Under the pieces are notes generated by a model. It was not told where the DNA came from and did not search any database. It saw only the letters and a program-made list of their open reading frames with translations. Of a DNA stretch of 64,000 nucleotides, positions 13,338-25,041 are shown one piece after another; position 1 is the stretch's first letter, and every line of letters begins with the position of its first letter. Where the stretch lies: contig JAMXBB010000011.1 of NCBI GenBank assembly GCA_024138015.1, positions 26,597,984 through 26,661,983 of the forward strand, given 5' to 3'. The translations under genes were made by a program, and so were the position numbers. Source of the DNA: Lumnitzera littorea. Lineage: Eukaryota; Streptophyta; Magnoliopsida; Myrtales; Combretaceae.

Positions 13338-14227
13338 TGAATGGGGATACGATCCGCACTAAGAAAAGATAAGGCAAGCATATTGGGGCAGGTTTGAGCT
13401 TATAGAAAGCTTCAAAATGAAGTTAGACCTAGGAAAACAGATGAACCAACAAGTAAAACTACGATCAATTTTAAGGATATGACGTATTAAGGAACTATCA
13501 AGGACTCACAAAGCTAACTCGATATGACGCACAAGCTAACTTTACGAGGGTACTCGCTACTTAGCCTTGCTTAAGAGTTAGGATAAGAGTGAATCAAATA
13601 AGCAAATAGAGTGCCTACAAAATGAAGTATCTTCTATATTGATGGTATCTGATGATTCCTTACGGCTACATGTATAGTGGGTATTCACACCTAAAAATTT
13701 AGGGCAATTGCTACAAATGGAAAAAAACTAAAAAGGGTAATGTTTAAAATAAGTATTATACATGGAACGTTTGAGGTGCATGAATGAAAATTCACCATAG
13801 TAGGCGTTTTGTATAGAAGATTCTATTACAAGGGTGCTTGGACACATGGTAGATGACTAGTGGTTGTATTTTTAGAAAAAACAAACAATTTGTGGGGTCA
13901 GCATGGCTATTGTTAACTAGTGTTATTGAGTTGAGCTAAAACTCCTTTAAGGTGAATCCAGCTCGGGCATAATCAGAGTAGCTTAGATTCAAGTCGATCG
14001 AGCAAATGGTTGAGTGGGTCGAGTTGTTGTTTAAGTGGACCTTAGGTTAGTAGTTAGAGGCTATTGACAAGCATAAGAGAGTTTGTCATGGATAGGGTAG
14101 CATATTGGCAGATAGCAGCAGTTTTGACTCTTCAATTATGGGGGGTAAAGAAAGAATTCACCTTACCATGCTCTCTAGTCTTTGGGCTTTGGCTCGAGTT
14201 AAGGGTCCAGTGGCTTAATTCCTATCA
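13338..14227 (-). repeat. 3' LTR of element B (alpha family)
   Basis: The minus-strand start is TGATAGGAATTAAGCC at 14227, preceded by the purine run CGGGGA (14228-14233). It aligns with the C LTRs at 20278-20784 and 36524-37169, for example TTGAGCTTATAGAAAGCTTC (near 13393) against the matching part of C, and CTACATGTATAGTGGGTATT near 13665. The place of the TATA box is mutated to a TGTGAATAC-like sequence. The low edge is placed by alignment to C and may be off by about 20 bases. Confidence 0.75.
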
Positions 14228-14279
14228 TCCCCGTTAGGTTGATTGAAATTTGGGATCAAATCTAACCAGTCCTCATCCA

Positions 14280-17200
14280 ATTCTTCCTTAAGTTGGTAAG
14301 GGCTAAGGTCAGCAATATTAAACATGTTAAACACTATAAAGTCTTCTGGTAGTTCTAACTAATATGCATTGTCATTTATCCTTTAAAGTATCTTGAATGG
14401 TCCTTTAGTTCTAGTATATAGCTTGTTCTTCTTCTTGTTAGGAAACCTTTCCTTACTCAAGTGTAGCTATACTTGGTCATTAAGCTGAAACTACTTGGTC
14501 TTCTTTCCTTTGCCTTTCTGTCTTAGCTTCTCGGTAGCTCAGTTAATGTGCTAGGTGACCTATTGGTAGATTTGTTGGATGGACTAAGCTTTGGTTCTTT
14601 CTTTTAGATCTTCTTGGTCAGTAGTGGGCATCAGGGTGTGATCAAGGGAGAGTTCGAGGTAGAAACAGCAAATGACCTCAAATGTGGTATGGTTAGTGGT
14701 AGCGTATATAGTTTTATTGTAAGCAAACTCTACTACAAGGAGGAAGACATACCAACTAACTAAGTTCTTTCCTACTGCAGCTTAGAGCAGTGACCCTAGA
14801 GTGCAATTGACAACTTATGTTTGACAGTCGATTTGGGGATGGTAAGAAGTACTGAATAGTAGTCTGGTTCCCATTAATGCTAAAGAGGATGCTAGAAAGG
14901 GCTCAGGAATTTTAGATTGTGGTTCAACACTATACTCTTCAACATAGTGTAAATGAACAATTTCCTGTAAAAACAAAGAAGCAATAGTCGAAGCATCGTT
15001 AGTTTTAGTATACGGCACAAAGGACGTCATCTTGTTGAATCTATCCACAATGACTATAACAAAGTCTTTTCCTCGAGCGGTTTGGGGCAAGCTAAAGACA
15101 AAATCCATGCTCAGATCGGCCCATAGTCTAGTTAAGGTAGGCAGAGGCATTGCTCTCTCTTGTTTAGCTTAGCTCTTAGCCTTCTTGTAGGTAGTGTGAC
15201 ATCTTATCATACGGTGTATATCTTGCTTCATTTTAGGCTAAAAGAACCTATCATGCAAGAGTTCATGCGTCCTTCTTTCTCCAAAGTGTCTAGAGTCTCC
15301 TCTACTATATGCTTCTCTCGCTAGTAGCTCCTTTAATGAACAAGTTAGCACATACAATTTGCCATCTTGGAACAGATAATCATTGTCCACGTGGTATTCA
15401 TCCATCATTCTCCCCTCTTCATAACGTCCATATATCAAACCAAAGTGAGAATCACATGGATGGATACTATTCTTTAATGCTCATAAAACTTAATAGTCGA
15501 GTTTGAAATTTGATAAGAAGAACATGTCTCGTTGATAGGGCATCAATAACTGCATTACTCTTGTCTTACTTGTATTTGATAATGAAATTAAATCCCTCAT
15601 GAAATTCAATCCTTTAAGCTTGGTGCTTAGAAAGCTTTGATTGGCTTCGCAAGTTCCCTCAGGATTAATGATCTGTGTATATAACAAATTCCTTCGACAG
15701 AAGATAATGTTGCCATATGTGAAGAGCTCGGATCAATGCTAAGAGTTCCTTATTGTATAAAGAATAATTTAGTTGTGCTCTTCTTAGCTTTTTACTATGA
15801 TAACCAATAGGTTGGCCTTCTTGCATCAGCACAGCTCTAGTGCCGACACCTGATGTGTTGCATTCAAACTCAAAAACTTTCTCAAAATCTAGCAAAGCTA
15901 AGATTAGGGCAGAGGTTAATCTTTTCTTCACGGTAAAGCTTCTCTCCTCTTTGTGTCCTTACTTTAACTCTACGTTCTTCTTTGTTAGCTCAATTAAGGT
16001 TGCAACTATAGAATAAATCCTTGGATAAAGCGCCAATAGAAGGAAGCCAATCCATGGAAGCTTCTTACCTCAACATACGAAGCTAGTCAGTTAGTTAACA
16101 ATGGCTTAAACTTACTGTTCATTAACCCTTAATTCTCCTCTACTAACCATGTAGCCTAGGAAGATTACCTCTTCTTGGCATAAACAATAGTTCTTCATGT
16201 TTTTGAACAACTTTTCTACTCAAAGAGTATTGAAAATAACTCGGACGTGGTCAATATGACTTGTTAGGTTGATACGGTAGATAAGAATATTGTAGAAGTA
16301 GACCACGACACATCTTTTGATCAGGTCTCTCAAAACATGGTTCATCAATTGCATAAAAGTGCTAGGGGTGTTTGATAGCCCATAAGGCATAACCATCTAC
16401 TCATACAAACGATGATGGGTCTTGAAGGCAGTTTTCCATTCATCCCCTTATCTTATTCAAATCTAGTGGTATCTTTGCTTTAGGTCAATCTTACTAAACA
16501 GTCTTGCACCATTCAATTCTTTCAACATGTCATCTAACATTGGATTGGGGTACCTGTACTTGATTGTGATCTTATTGACAGCTATACTATCCATACACAT
16601 TCTCTAAGTATCATCCTTCTTTAGTACAAGCAATGCAGGTGTAACATAAGGGCTAAGACTTTCTCTTACGTACCCCTTTTCCAGCAATTCAATGACTTAT
16701 CTTTAGAGCTCGGTAGTTTGTTTGGGATTCATCTGTTAAGCTAGTTTGTTTGGTAATGTCATACTAGGTATTAAGTCAATGCATTACTCTATATCTCGGA
16801 AAGGGGGTAACCCTTTTAGTAACTGCTCTAGAAATAGGTCAAAATACTTATCCAATAGTTCTTTGATCTTTAGGGGTACTAGTCACCTAATTAACAAAAA
16901 GGTCAGCATGTCAGCCTTAATAGCTTTTCGGAGCTCGACATGGTTCAAAATCAAGGCCTTCTTTGATCCTCAAGTAAGTTTAACTTGTAGCTTACTAACT
17001 AGGCTTGGTGTCATAGGATTTAAGGTGATCTTTCTCCTATCTTTCTCAAACACATATGTGTTCTCAAACCCATCATGAATAATCCTCCAATCAAAAAGCC
17101 AAGGTAAGCTTAGTAACACATGAGATGTACACATGGGCAGTACATCATAGAGAATTTCATTAAAATAGTTTCCAATAAAGATTGGCAACAGTACTTATTG

Positions 17201-17420
17201 AGTGACGTGTAACACTCCATTCTCATTTAGCCAATGCAATTTATATGGCCTTAGGTGTGAGATAGTCAACAATTTGAGCTTCTTAACTAGCTCAAAAAAT
17301 GTAACATTGGTATAGTTACCACTATCTACTATGAGTGTACAAACCTATTCATTCACTTTGCACGTGATATGGAACAAGATCTCTCTCTACTCCTCTTCAG
17401 TAGAGGGTTCCAAACTCATT
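14280..17420 (-). pseudogene. pol: Degenerate pol polyprotein of element B
   Basis: Order on the minus strand: protease near 17310-17350 with an intact IVDSGNYTN active site; the conserved LPWLFDW-type segment near 17080; linker at about 16740-17080; RT at 15930-16740 with YFYN where the family has YxDD, a lost catalytic aspartate; RNase H at 15665-15931 (FEFECNTSGVGTRAVLMQEG); His2Cys2 region at 15238-15438; integrase core at 14815-15150 (VIVDRFNKMTSFVPYTKTND, with the first catalytic Asp); C-terminal domain at about 14280-14540. Frameshifts and stops interrupt every domain. The protease site is better preserved than the RT site. Not functional. Confidence 0.85.
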
Positions 17421-17579
17421 GCATGTTAGATAACTAAGATCAGCTTATCCATGTCTTTAGCAAACACATCCTCTTCAACAAGTTTATTTTCTTGGGTGTT
17501 GTTTTCTTCTAAAGTAACCTCCTCCTTGGACTCCTCATCAGTGCTATTCACATCTAGCGTTAGGACATCTCCCTTAATA

Positions 17580-18770
17580 ATCATAGTTTACCTATTCAGA
17601 CATTAGGCAGTCATGTGCCTAAATCCTTGGCACTTAAAGCATTTGATCTAGCCCATCTTTCTCCTAGATTCTTGTCCACTCTCATAAGTTTTCAACTACA
17701 CTTCACCATCAGTTGATAAGCTTTTCTATTCAGCTTTAACATCTATTTTTCTACTTGGCTCAACGCTTGGTTGAGCTTGGTAACTTCCCTGAGTTGGTTG
17801 ACTTGATTGTATAGATCGGCTCATTAGAGGTCAATTCAGCCTATTCCTCTTTTGTCTATCTACATATTGGGCTGTTTTTATAGCCTCGTCCAACATAGTA
17901 AATTGTTAAAGTTCTACGACATCTCGGATATCGCTTCTTAAGCCAATAAGAAATCTAGATACTGTTCGGGTTGATAGTTCATCCACTTTACATTTGATCA
18001 TAAGCATTTGAAATTCCAAAACATACTCATTAACAGTTCGATTTTCTTATTGTAACTCTTTAAGTCTAGCTAAAGCATCTTGTAGGTAAGTATTTGGCAC
18101 TAATCTAATTCTAAGGATTCTTTTCATCTCAAGCCATGTGCTAACTTATTTATATCCTTCTTGCCTCCTCATGTTCTAGAAATTCTTCTACCATAATGCA
18201 GCATACCCTAAGAATTCTATAGCAACAACCTTTACCTTCTTGTGGTCTTCATATTAATAATAGTAAACATACATTCTACCTTTTCCTCTTAATCAAAATA
18301 GTCATTGGCAACCTCGAAATCATTAAAGCTTAGAATCTGAAGCTTCACATGGTCGGCAATTCGAGGTGCTTTAGCTCACCTCTCTTCCTCAATGTACTCT
18401 TCTTCTCCTTTCTCATCCATATCACTTAAGTCAATTCTTTTCTGCTCATGTCTTCTAAATCTTCCATCTCAATTTTGTCAAGTTAGATTCTAACTTCTCA
18501 TAGGTCGAGCAGCTTAGGGAGTATTCTATACGATTTAAGTAGGTAGAGGCTAATGCATGAATAACCCTAGTCAAATTAGCTATTAAGTTGGTCATTTCAT
18601 GAAGCCGCTCATTTATACTTCTAGGGGTATTTTGTGGTTGTTGTCCATTATGGACAATACTGCTATTATCATCCTCAATACTAGCATTGATACTAAATCC
18701 ATCATCCTCTCAACTAATCGTCGGGATAAACTTAGAATCCAAGAAATAATAGATGTTACCTTGTAAGCTA
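17580..18770 (-). pseudogene. gag: Degenerate gag of element B
   Basis: Capsid and nucleocapsid gene. The CCHC knuckle at about 17600-17655 keeps all four ligands (KCFKCQGFRHMTA, stop, C), but a stop precedes the last cysteine. The capsid region (17830-18330) contains the retrotransposon-gag segment that aligns base by base with element C across the point where C is interrupted. The N-terminal part near 18610-18700 is acidic (SIEDDNSS...) and is one base out of frame from the presumed start near 18700. Confidence 0.7.
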
Positions 18771-18958
18771 AACAATACGTACACTTCTCCGTATGGAAGT
18801 TCAAATTAATTGTGAATGCAATAACTACTCCAAAAAATAATAAACCCAATTAAAACTTCTTTGTTTTCGTATACTTGAAAAAGGGAAAACAGAATACTTC
18901 ACAATAAAGGTTTCACAGCAACAGCAAAACTTCAAATGACCCTATTAACATAGTTTTA

Positions 18959-20277
18959 ATGCCATTTTTTTTTTTAGAGAATTCTTATATTATATATGAA
19001 TATTGTATAAAGAGTTTTTGGATAAAAATGATTTCCATAATTTTTAGGGATTTTTGAGCTTTTAAATTGGAGAAAAAAAATGCTATTTTCTTGAGGATTT
19101 TATATATGGAGTCTAATGAAACCCTTAGTGTTAGGTTCTAAGGTTTATTTAGATCACATTCTACTATAAAGAATAATATGGAGTTGTGTGGTTTCAGTGG
19201 GAGATTAGATATGAGCAAGTTGGTGAATATGGGTATAAAGCATTAATAGCTAAGCATGTGAATATGAAGAATTTAGTTCTATGGTGTTGCTTGGTATGAT
19301 AAACATGATTTAACATGTTCATAATCTAGAATATGATGTTGGGTGAGTTATTTCAAGTAAACTTATAAAATGATTCTGTTCAGATAGTTCTTTAAAAGGT
19401 TGGTTTGTTAGAAAAATGAGTTAATTTCAAGTCTAAAGACTTAATCAGAGAGTTATTTGATGTGAATACTTGGTTGATATAGCATTCGCAGGTTAACTAG
19501 AGAATTTTTAGCTAATAAGGCTGTTTACAAATACTTCTTTAGAGAGTTCTTAATAAATAATGATATTTTCAGACATTTCTTCAAATAGTTCCTAGTTAAC
19601 GAAATTGTTTTTAGATACTTTCATAGAGAGTTCTAAAAAAAAAAAATTGTGTTAATGATATTGATCAAATACTTGTTTAGAAGGTTCCAGGGCAAAAACT
19701 ACATTGAGTTTAGTATTTAGAACCTTATTTAGAGACTTTAGTAATAAGTTAAAACGTAATCCAAAACTTAATAAACCTATCTAAACTATATGTAAGACAT
19801 TAAAAAGAAATCATATACTTCTTACTTAGCAAAAACTAAAATATTTATATTGATTGTTTAGGGACTTATGAAGGGATTAAGTACAGGAAGAAGGATTAAC
19901 TAGCATTGATATCAACTAAGTTGGGATAAATGCTTAATGGCATATTGGAGTATCATATCAGGATACCTAAGGAATTACGAGTGCTTGTCTGTGGTTGTAG
20001 CTAGATTGCTTATGCGTGTGTTATGTGTGTGCTTGTGAAATTGATTAATGATTGGGAGTTGAATTTCGAGTGTTGTTTTCTGCTTGAGCATGTGTATAAA
20101 CTTGGTTGCTCACTTTATAATCTGGACTAATCTTAATATGACTAAGATCTAACATGACATTTACGATAACCTAATAGAGGTAATGATTAGGTTGTCAGAC
20201 TAAAGATCGATAGTTTGATGAGGATAGTAGAAATAGTTTATTTCACACCTTTAGTTGAATTAAGTGACAGATGAAGA
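18959..20277 (+). repeat. Possible truncated long LTR, related to the 3.1-kb LTR
   Basis: No coding signal. Two short anchors occur in the same order as in the long solo LTR at 24483-27576: TAAGTTGGGATAAAT at about 19918 against TAAGTTGGGATTAAT at about 26515, and AGTTGAATTAAGTGACAG at about 20253 against AGTTGAACTAAGTGACAG at about 26826. The spacings are similar (about 338 and 313 bases). This suggests the interior of a diverged relative, cut off at 20278 by the LTR of element C. Bases 18959-19860 are AT-rich with many near-repeats of an AGAGAGTTC-like word. Confidence 0.35.
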
Positions 20278-20784
20278 TGATATACTGCACTGAGTACTGA
20301 CAAGGGTGACAATAGTAGGGTAGGTCTAAGCTTTAAGCTTGTAGAAAGCTTGAAGGTAGTGATAGGAATTGTATGAAAAATAGGGAAAAGTAAAACAAGC
20401 AAACCTTTGAATAGCTCTAAGGATATGACCTACTAAAGAACTTTCAAGAACTCACGACATAACTCGATATGACATATAAGATATTCCTGTGGATGTGTGT
20501 TGGAGCTCTTGGCTTCTTGGCACCAATATTGCTAAGCTGGAGGTTGGCTTGGTCATAGTTGAGTAAGCGTGTGAGGGATTGGGTCATCAACATAGCATAA
20601 GTCAAGTCAGCACTCAATTACCAAGAGATGTATAGTTACTCAGTTTGGCATAAGGAGTTGGTCGATGGTGAAGATTAGTTTAGCCTTGGTAAGAGTTAGT
20701 TGGAGCAAGAGACTTCGTCGTGTCAGTGCCTTAAGGTCTCGGGTTTGAGCTTGGGTTAAGGGTCCAATAGCCTAATTCCTATCA
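20278..20784 (-). repeat. 3' LTR of element C (alpha family), internally deleted
   Basis: On the minus strand it starts TGATAGGAATTAGGC at 20784, next to the purine tract AGGAGGGGA (20785-20793), and ends at TGATATACTGC (plus, 20278). At 507 bases it is much shorter than the LTR of B. Alignment with the C 5' LTR holds from 20278 to about 20485 and then breaks; the TATA-box segment present in the 5' LTR is missing. An internal deletion is the simplest reading. Confidence 0.8.
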
Positions 20785-20859
20785 TCCCCTCCTGGTTAAC
20801 TTGGATTTGGGATCAAATCCAGTTGGTCTTCATTTGATTCTCCTTCAGGGTGCTAAGGG

Positions 20860-23800
20860 TTGAGGTCAGCAATGTTGAAGGTGTTAGAGACTCCATAATC
20901 TTTAGGTAGCTCTAATCTGTCAGCATTGTCATTGATCCTTTAGAGTATTCTGAAGGGACCTTTGGCTTAGGTAGATAACTTATTCTTTCTTTTGCTCGAG
21001 AACCTCTCCTTGTTCAAATGCAACCACACTAAATCTTTAGGCTAAAATTGTCCTAGCTTCCTTTCTTTACTCCTCTTTCGCATTTTCTTGGCAGCTTAGT
21101 CAATTTGCCTAGTAACTTTCTTATAGATCCGTTGTAGAGACTATGCTTAGGCTCTTGCGTTAAGGTCTTTTTGATTAGATACAGGTATAAGGGTGTGATC
21201 AAGGGCAGCTCGACGTTGAAGCCATAAACAACTTCAAAGGAAGTTTGCTTGGTGGTGTTGTGTATAGTACGGTTGTAAGCAAATTCCACAAGCAAATAAT
21301 CATCCCAATTAGCTAAGTTCTTCCCTACTGCAGCTTAGAGCAGTGATTCTAAAGTATGATTGACTATCTTTGTTTAGCCATCAGTTTGGGAGTGATAGGA
21401 AGTGCTGAACATTAGTTTAGTCCCAGTATGATGCAACATAGTCCTCCAGAAATGACTCAAAAACTTTGGATCTTCATCTAAGACTACACTTCTTAGCACG
21501 CCATGTAACCAAACAATTTCCTACAAAAAGAGAGAAGTAATAGTTGAAGCATCATTAGTTTTAGAGTAAGGCACAAAGTGTGCCATCTTACTAAATCTAT
21601 CCATGATGACCATTATAGAATCTTTACCTCAAATAGTTCTTGGTAATCCGGAAACAAAGTCTACACTTAACTCAATCCAAGGTCAGGTTGTAATAAGGAA
21701 ATGCATTGCTTTCCCTTGTTTGGCTCGGCATTTGACCCTCTTACAAGTAGCATAGCCCTTAATAACTTGGTGCACATCTTGTCTTTTGGCCAAAAGAATC
21801 GTTTACTCAACAACTCATACGTTTTTTTCTCTCTAAAATGGTCGGAGAGTCCTCTATTATGTGCTTCTCTCACCAGCAACTCTCTGATCGAACAGGTCAG
21901 CATACACAACTTACTACCTTAAAATAGATAACTATCCTCCATATGGTACTCATCCACTGTTCTTCCCTGAGCATAAAGCCCAAATATAGGACCAAAATGG
22001 GGGTACTTAGGATACTGCTCTTTGATGCTTGCAAACCTTAACAGTCTGGTTTGTAGTTTAGTTAGAAGAACATGTCTTCTTGACAGAGTATTGACAACGA
22101 CGTTGTTCTTGCCTTGTTTGTACTTTATCATAAAGTTGAATCTTTCTAGGAATTCAACCCATTACACTTACCACTTTGATAGCTTGGTTTGACCTTTAAG
22201 GTAACTTAAAGATTCATGATCTGTATAGATGACAAATTTTCTCTATAATGGATAGTGTTGCCATACTTAGAACGCTTAAATAAGGGCTAGGAGTTCTTTA
22301 TCATATACAAAGTAGTTTAATTAAGGTCTTTGAGCTTCTTGCTATGGTAGGCTATTGGTCGGCTTTCCTGCATTAAGATAGTGTCTATATCAATACCTGA
22401 CGCGTCAAATTCTAGCTAAAAAATCTTCTTGAAGTTGGGTAAGGCTAATACAGGTGCAAAAGTTAATCTTTCCTTTACTTCAACAAAACTTCTCTCCTTT
22501 CTTTCTCCCTACTTGAACTCCATGTTCTTTTTTGTCAGCTCAGTAAAGGGTGTAACAATGGTATTGAAATTTCTAATGAATCTTTGATAAATGATGCCAG
22601 TCTGTGGAAACTTTTCACCTCGGCATAAGTGGTTAGGGTCAGCTACTTGACAATAGCTAGGATCTTCTCATTATCGACTCACAAGCCTCCTCCACCAACT
22701 ACATAACCTAGAAATACTACTTTCTCCTAGTAAAAGCAATACTTCTTTGAATTGTTGAGTAACCTTTTGGCTTGGAGTACATTTGGTATGGCACGAAGAT
22801 GTTCTAAGTGACTCGATAGGTCAATACTGCATGCAAGGATGTTGTCAAAGTATACTACAACACATCTCCCAATAAAACTCCTCAGTACATGGTTTATTTG
22901 TCTCACGAAGGGGATCGGGGCATTTGATAGGCTAAAAGGCATAACCATCCACTCGTAAAGTTCATATTAAGTTTTGAATGTGGTTTTCCAATCATCTCTA
23001 AGTCTCATCTAGATTTGATGGTAGCCAAACTTTAGATTAATTTTACTAAAGACCTTAGCTCCACTTAGTTCATCTAATCTAGGGATAAGATATCGTACTT
23101 AATTGTGATCTTGTTTACAGCTCTGCTATCTATATACATGTGTCATGTTCAATCCTTTTTTGGTACAAGGAGTATTGGTATAGCATAGGAGTTGAGGCTT
23201 TCCCTCACATATCCCTTTTCCAGTAGTTCATTGAATTGTCTTTGGAGTTTAGCAACTTGTTCGAGATTCATCCGATGAGCTGGCTTGTTCAATAAGGTAG
23301 CATTAGGTATCAAGTCAATATAGTGCTCAATGCCTAGGAAAAAAGGTAATCCTTCGGTTAATTGTTTGGGAAATAGGTTGGCATATTCATCCAATAGCTC
23401 TTTCACTTCAAGGGGTAGCTCAATTTGCTCCTTTAGCTTTAATAGTCGCCTGACTAACATAAAGGTTAGCATGTCGGCCTTTATAGCCATTTGTAGCTTA
23501 ACTCTACTAGGAATCAAAGTCTTCTTAGATCCTTGAGTAAGTTTAGCTGACAACTTGCTTACTTGACTCAGCATCGTAGTGCTTAACGTAATCTTCCTCC
23601 CATCATTCTCAAATACATAGGTGTTCTTGAATCCGTCATGCATAACTCTTCGGTAAAAAAGCCATAGTTGGCCTAACAGTACATGAGATTTGTACATGGG
23701 TAACACATTACAGAGAATTTCATTAGAACAGTTTCCAATAGAGATCGGCAGCAGGACTTACTGAGTGAAGTGTAGTGCTCCCTTCTCATTCAACTAATGC

Positions 23801-23960
23801 AACTTATACAGTTTCGGGTGTGTAATAGTTGACAACTTGAGTTTCTTAATTAGGTTAGTAGAGGCTACGTTAATGTAGCTCCTACAATCTATTATAAACT
23901 CAAAAGCCTGTTCATTCACCTTGTAACTAATGTGGAACAAATTTTGTCTCTAATCCTCCT
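20860..23960 (-). pseudogene. pol: Degenerate pol polyprotein of element C
   Basis: On the minus strand: the protease site near 23880-23915 reads IIDCRSYIN, so D is kept and the rest of the triad changed. The flap and linker lie in 23149-23706 (MLPMYKSHVLLGQLWLFYRR). RT is at about 22500-23250, with YFDN in place of YxDD. RNase H lies at about 22060-22480. The His2Cys2 region is at 21667-22131. The integrase core is at about 21300-21680, and at 21053-21295 comes the stretch MLVEFAYNRTIHNTTKQTSF. The C-terminal domain is at about 20870-21050. Stops are frequent and several domains change frame. Not functional. Confidence 0.85.
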
Positions 23961-24119
23961 TGATAGATGGTTCTATACTCATCGCATGTCAAACAACTAA
24001 AGTTAGCTTTTCTAAGTCCTTAGCAAACACATCTTCTTCAACCAATTCCTTCTCTTGAGTAGTTTCATCTGTAGGGACAACCTCCTCTTCGGGTTCCTCA
24101 TCAATACTATCCACTTTAA

Positions 24120-24482
24120 GCTTAAGGACATCTCCTTTGATAATCATAGTTTGTTAGTTTGGACACTGAGCAACCATGTGCTCAAACCTTTGACACTTGA
24201 AGCACTTGATTTGAATCATTTTCCTCCCAAATCCTTATCCCTTCTCATGAGTTCTTGGCAACACTTTGCCATCAATTGGTCAATTCTTCTATTCAACTTT
24301 GACATATGTTTGTCTACTCAGCTCAATATTATGCTGAGCTCAAAAACTTCCTTGAGTAAGTTGGCTTGATGGCAAAGGTTGGCTCATTAGAGGTCGACTC
24401 GGCCTATTCCTCCTTTACCTTTCCATTCACTAGGCTATTCTAATAGTCTTGTCCAATGTAGTAAACTGTTGAAGCTCCACAA
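24120..24482 (-). pseudogene. gag: gag of element C, segment 1 (nucleocapsid side)
   Basis: Contains a fully preserved CCHC knuckle (IKCFKCQRFEHMVAQCPN) at about 24145-24205 on the minus strand, the best-kept one in the window. Upstream capsid sequence continues to 24482, where the 3.1-kb LTR interrupts it. It resumes at 27577 after the target duplication. Confidence 0.8.
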
Positions 24483-25033
24483 TGTAAGCCTTATAACCAG
24501 TCTCTCAAGGTTTCGATAGGTTGAAAGATCTAATCAAGCCTAAATTATAAAGTAAAACTAGAAATATTAGTAAAACGATTCCATAAGTTTGAATTTAAGA
24601 AAATAAGTAATAAAATAAAAGACTATAAAAATTCCAAGTTTTAAGTATATAACTTGTCATTTATCGAAAATACATAAAATACATTTCTATAATTAACGAA
24701 TCGCAAGAGATAAATTATATGTATACTAAAAATCATAAAATAACCTAAATAATATTTAGGAATATTTATTTGTACTATATATGAATTTACATGTAGGTAT
24801 AAATACGCGTAATTACTTAAAATACGCGAAATGTGCTAAAATAATACTAAATACTTAAAGAAAATTCATAATTAATTAAGGAAAAATCAGGAATGATCCA
24901 GAATCAGGTCTCGACAGCTAGGAAAAATAAGAAAAAAATCAGCTAATTAAATTAGAACAACACAAAAGCAAAAAATCAAGAGATTTGGATAATGTCTTGT
25001 CCAATTTAATGCAAATTAATTACCACAAAGCTC

Positions 25034-25041
25034 TATAAATA
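25034..25041 (+). promoter_or_regulatory. LTR TATA box of the 3.1-kb LTR
   Basis: TATAAATA in the context CTCTATAAATAGGG, followed by a purine-rich GAGAG leader, gives the orientation of this LTR as plus. Confidence 0.6.

Larger units (their letters stand above)
13338..18958 (-). mobile_element. Ty3/gypsy element B, 5' LTR missing
   Basis: Gypsy-type remnant with, on the minus strand, a near-complete gag, CCHC knuckle, protease, RT, RNase H, integrase, polypurine tract and 3' LTR of the alpha family. The leader upstream of gag runs to about 18958, where homology to the leaders of the other elements ends. No 5' LTR or primer site is found there. Confidence 0.85.
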
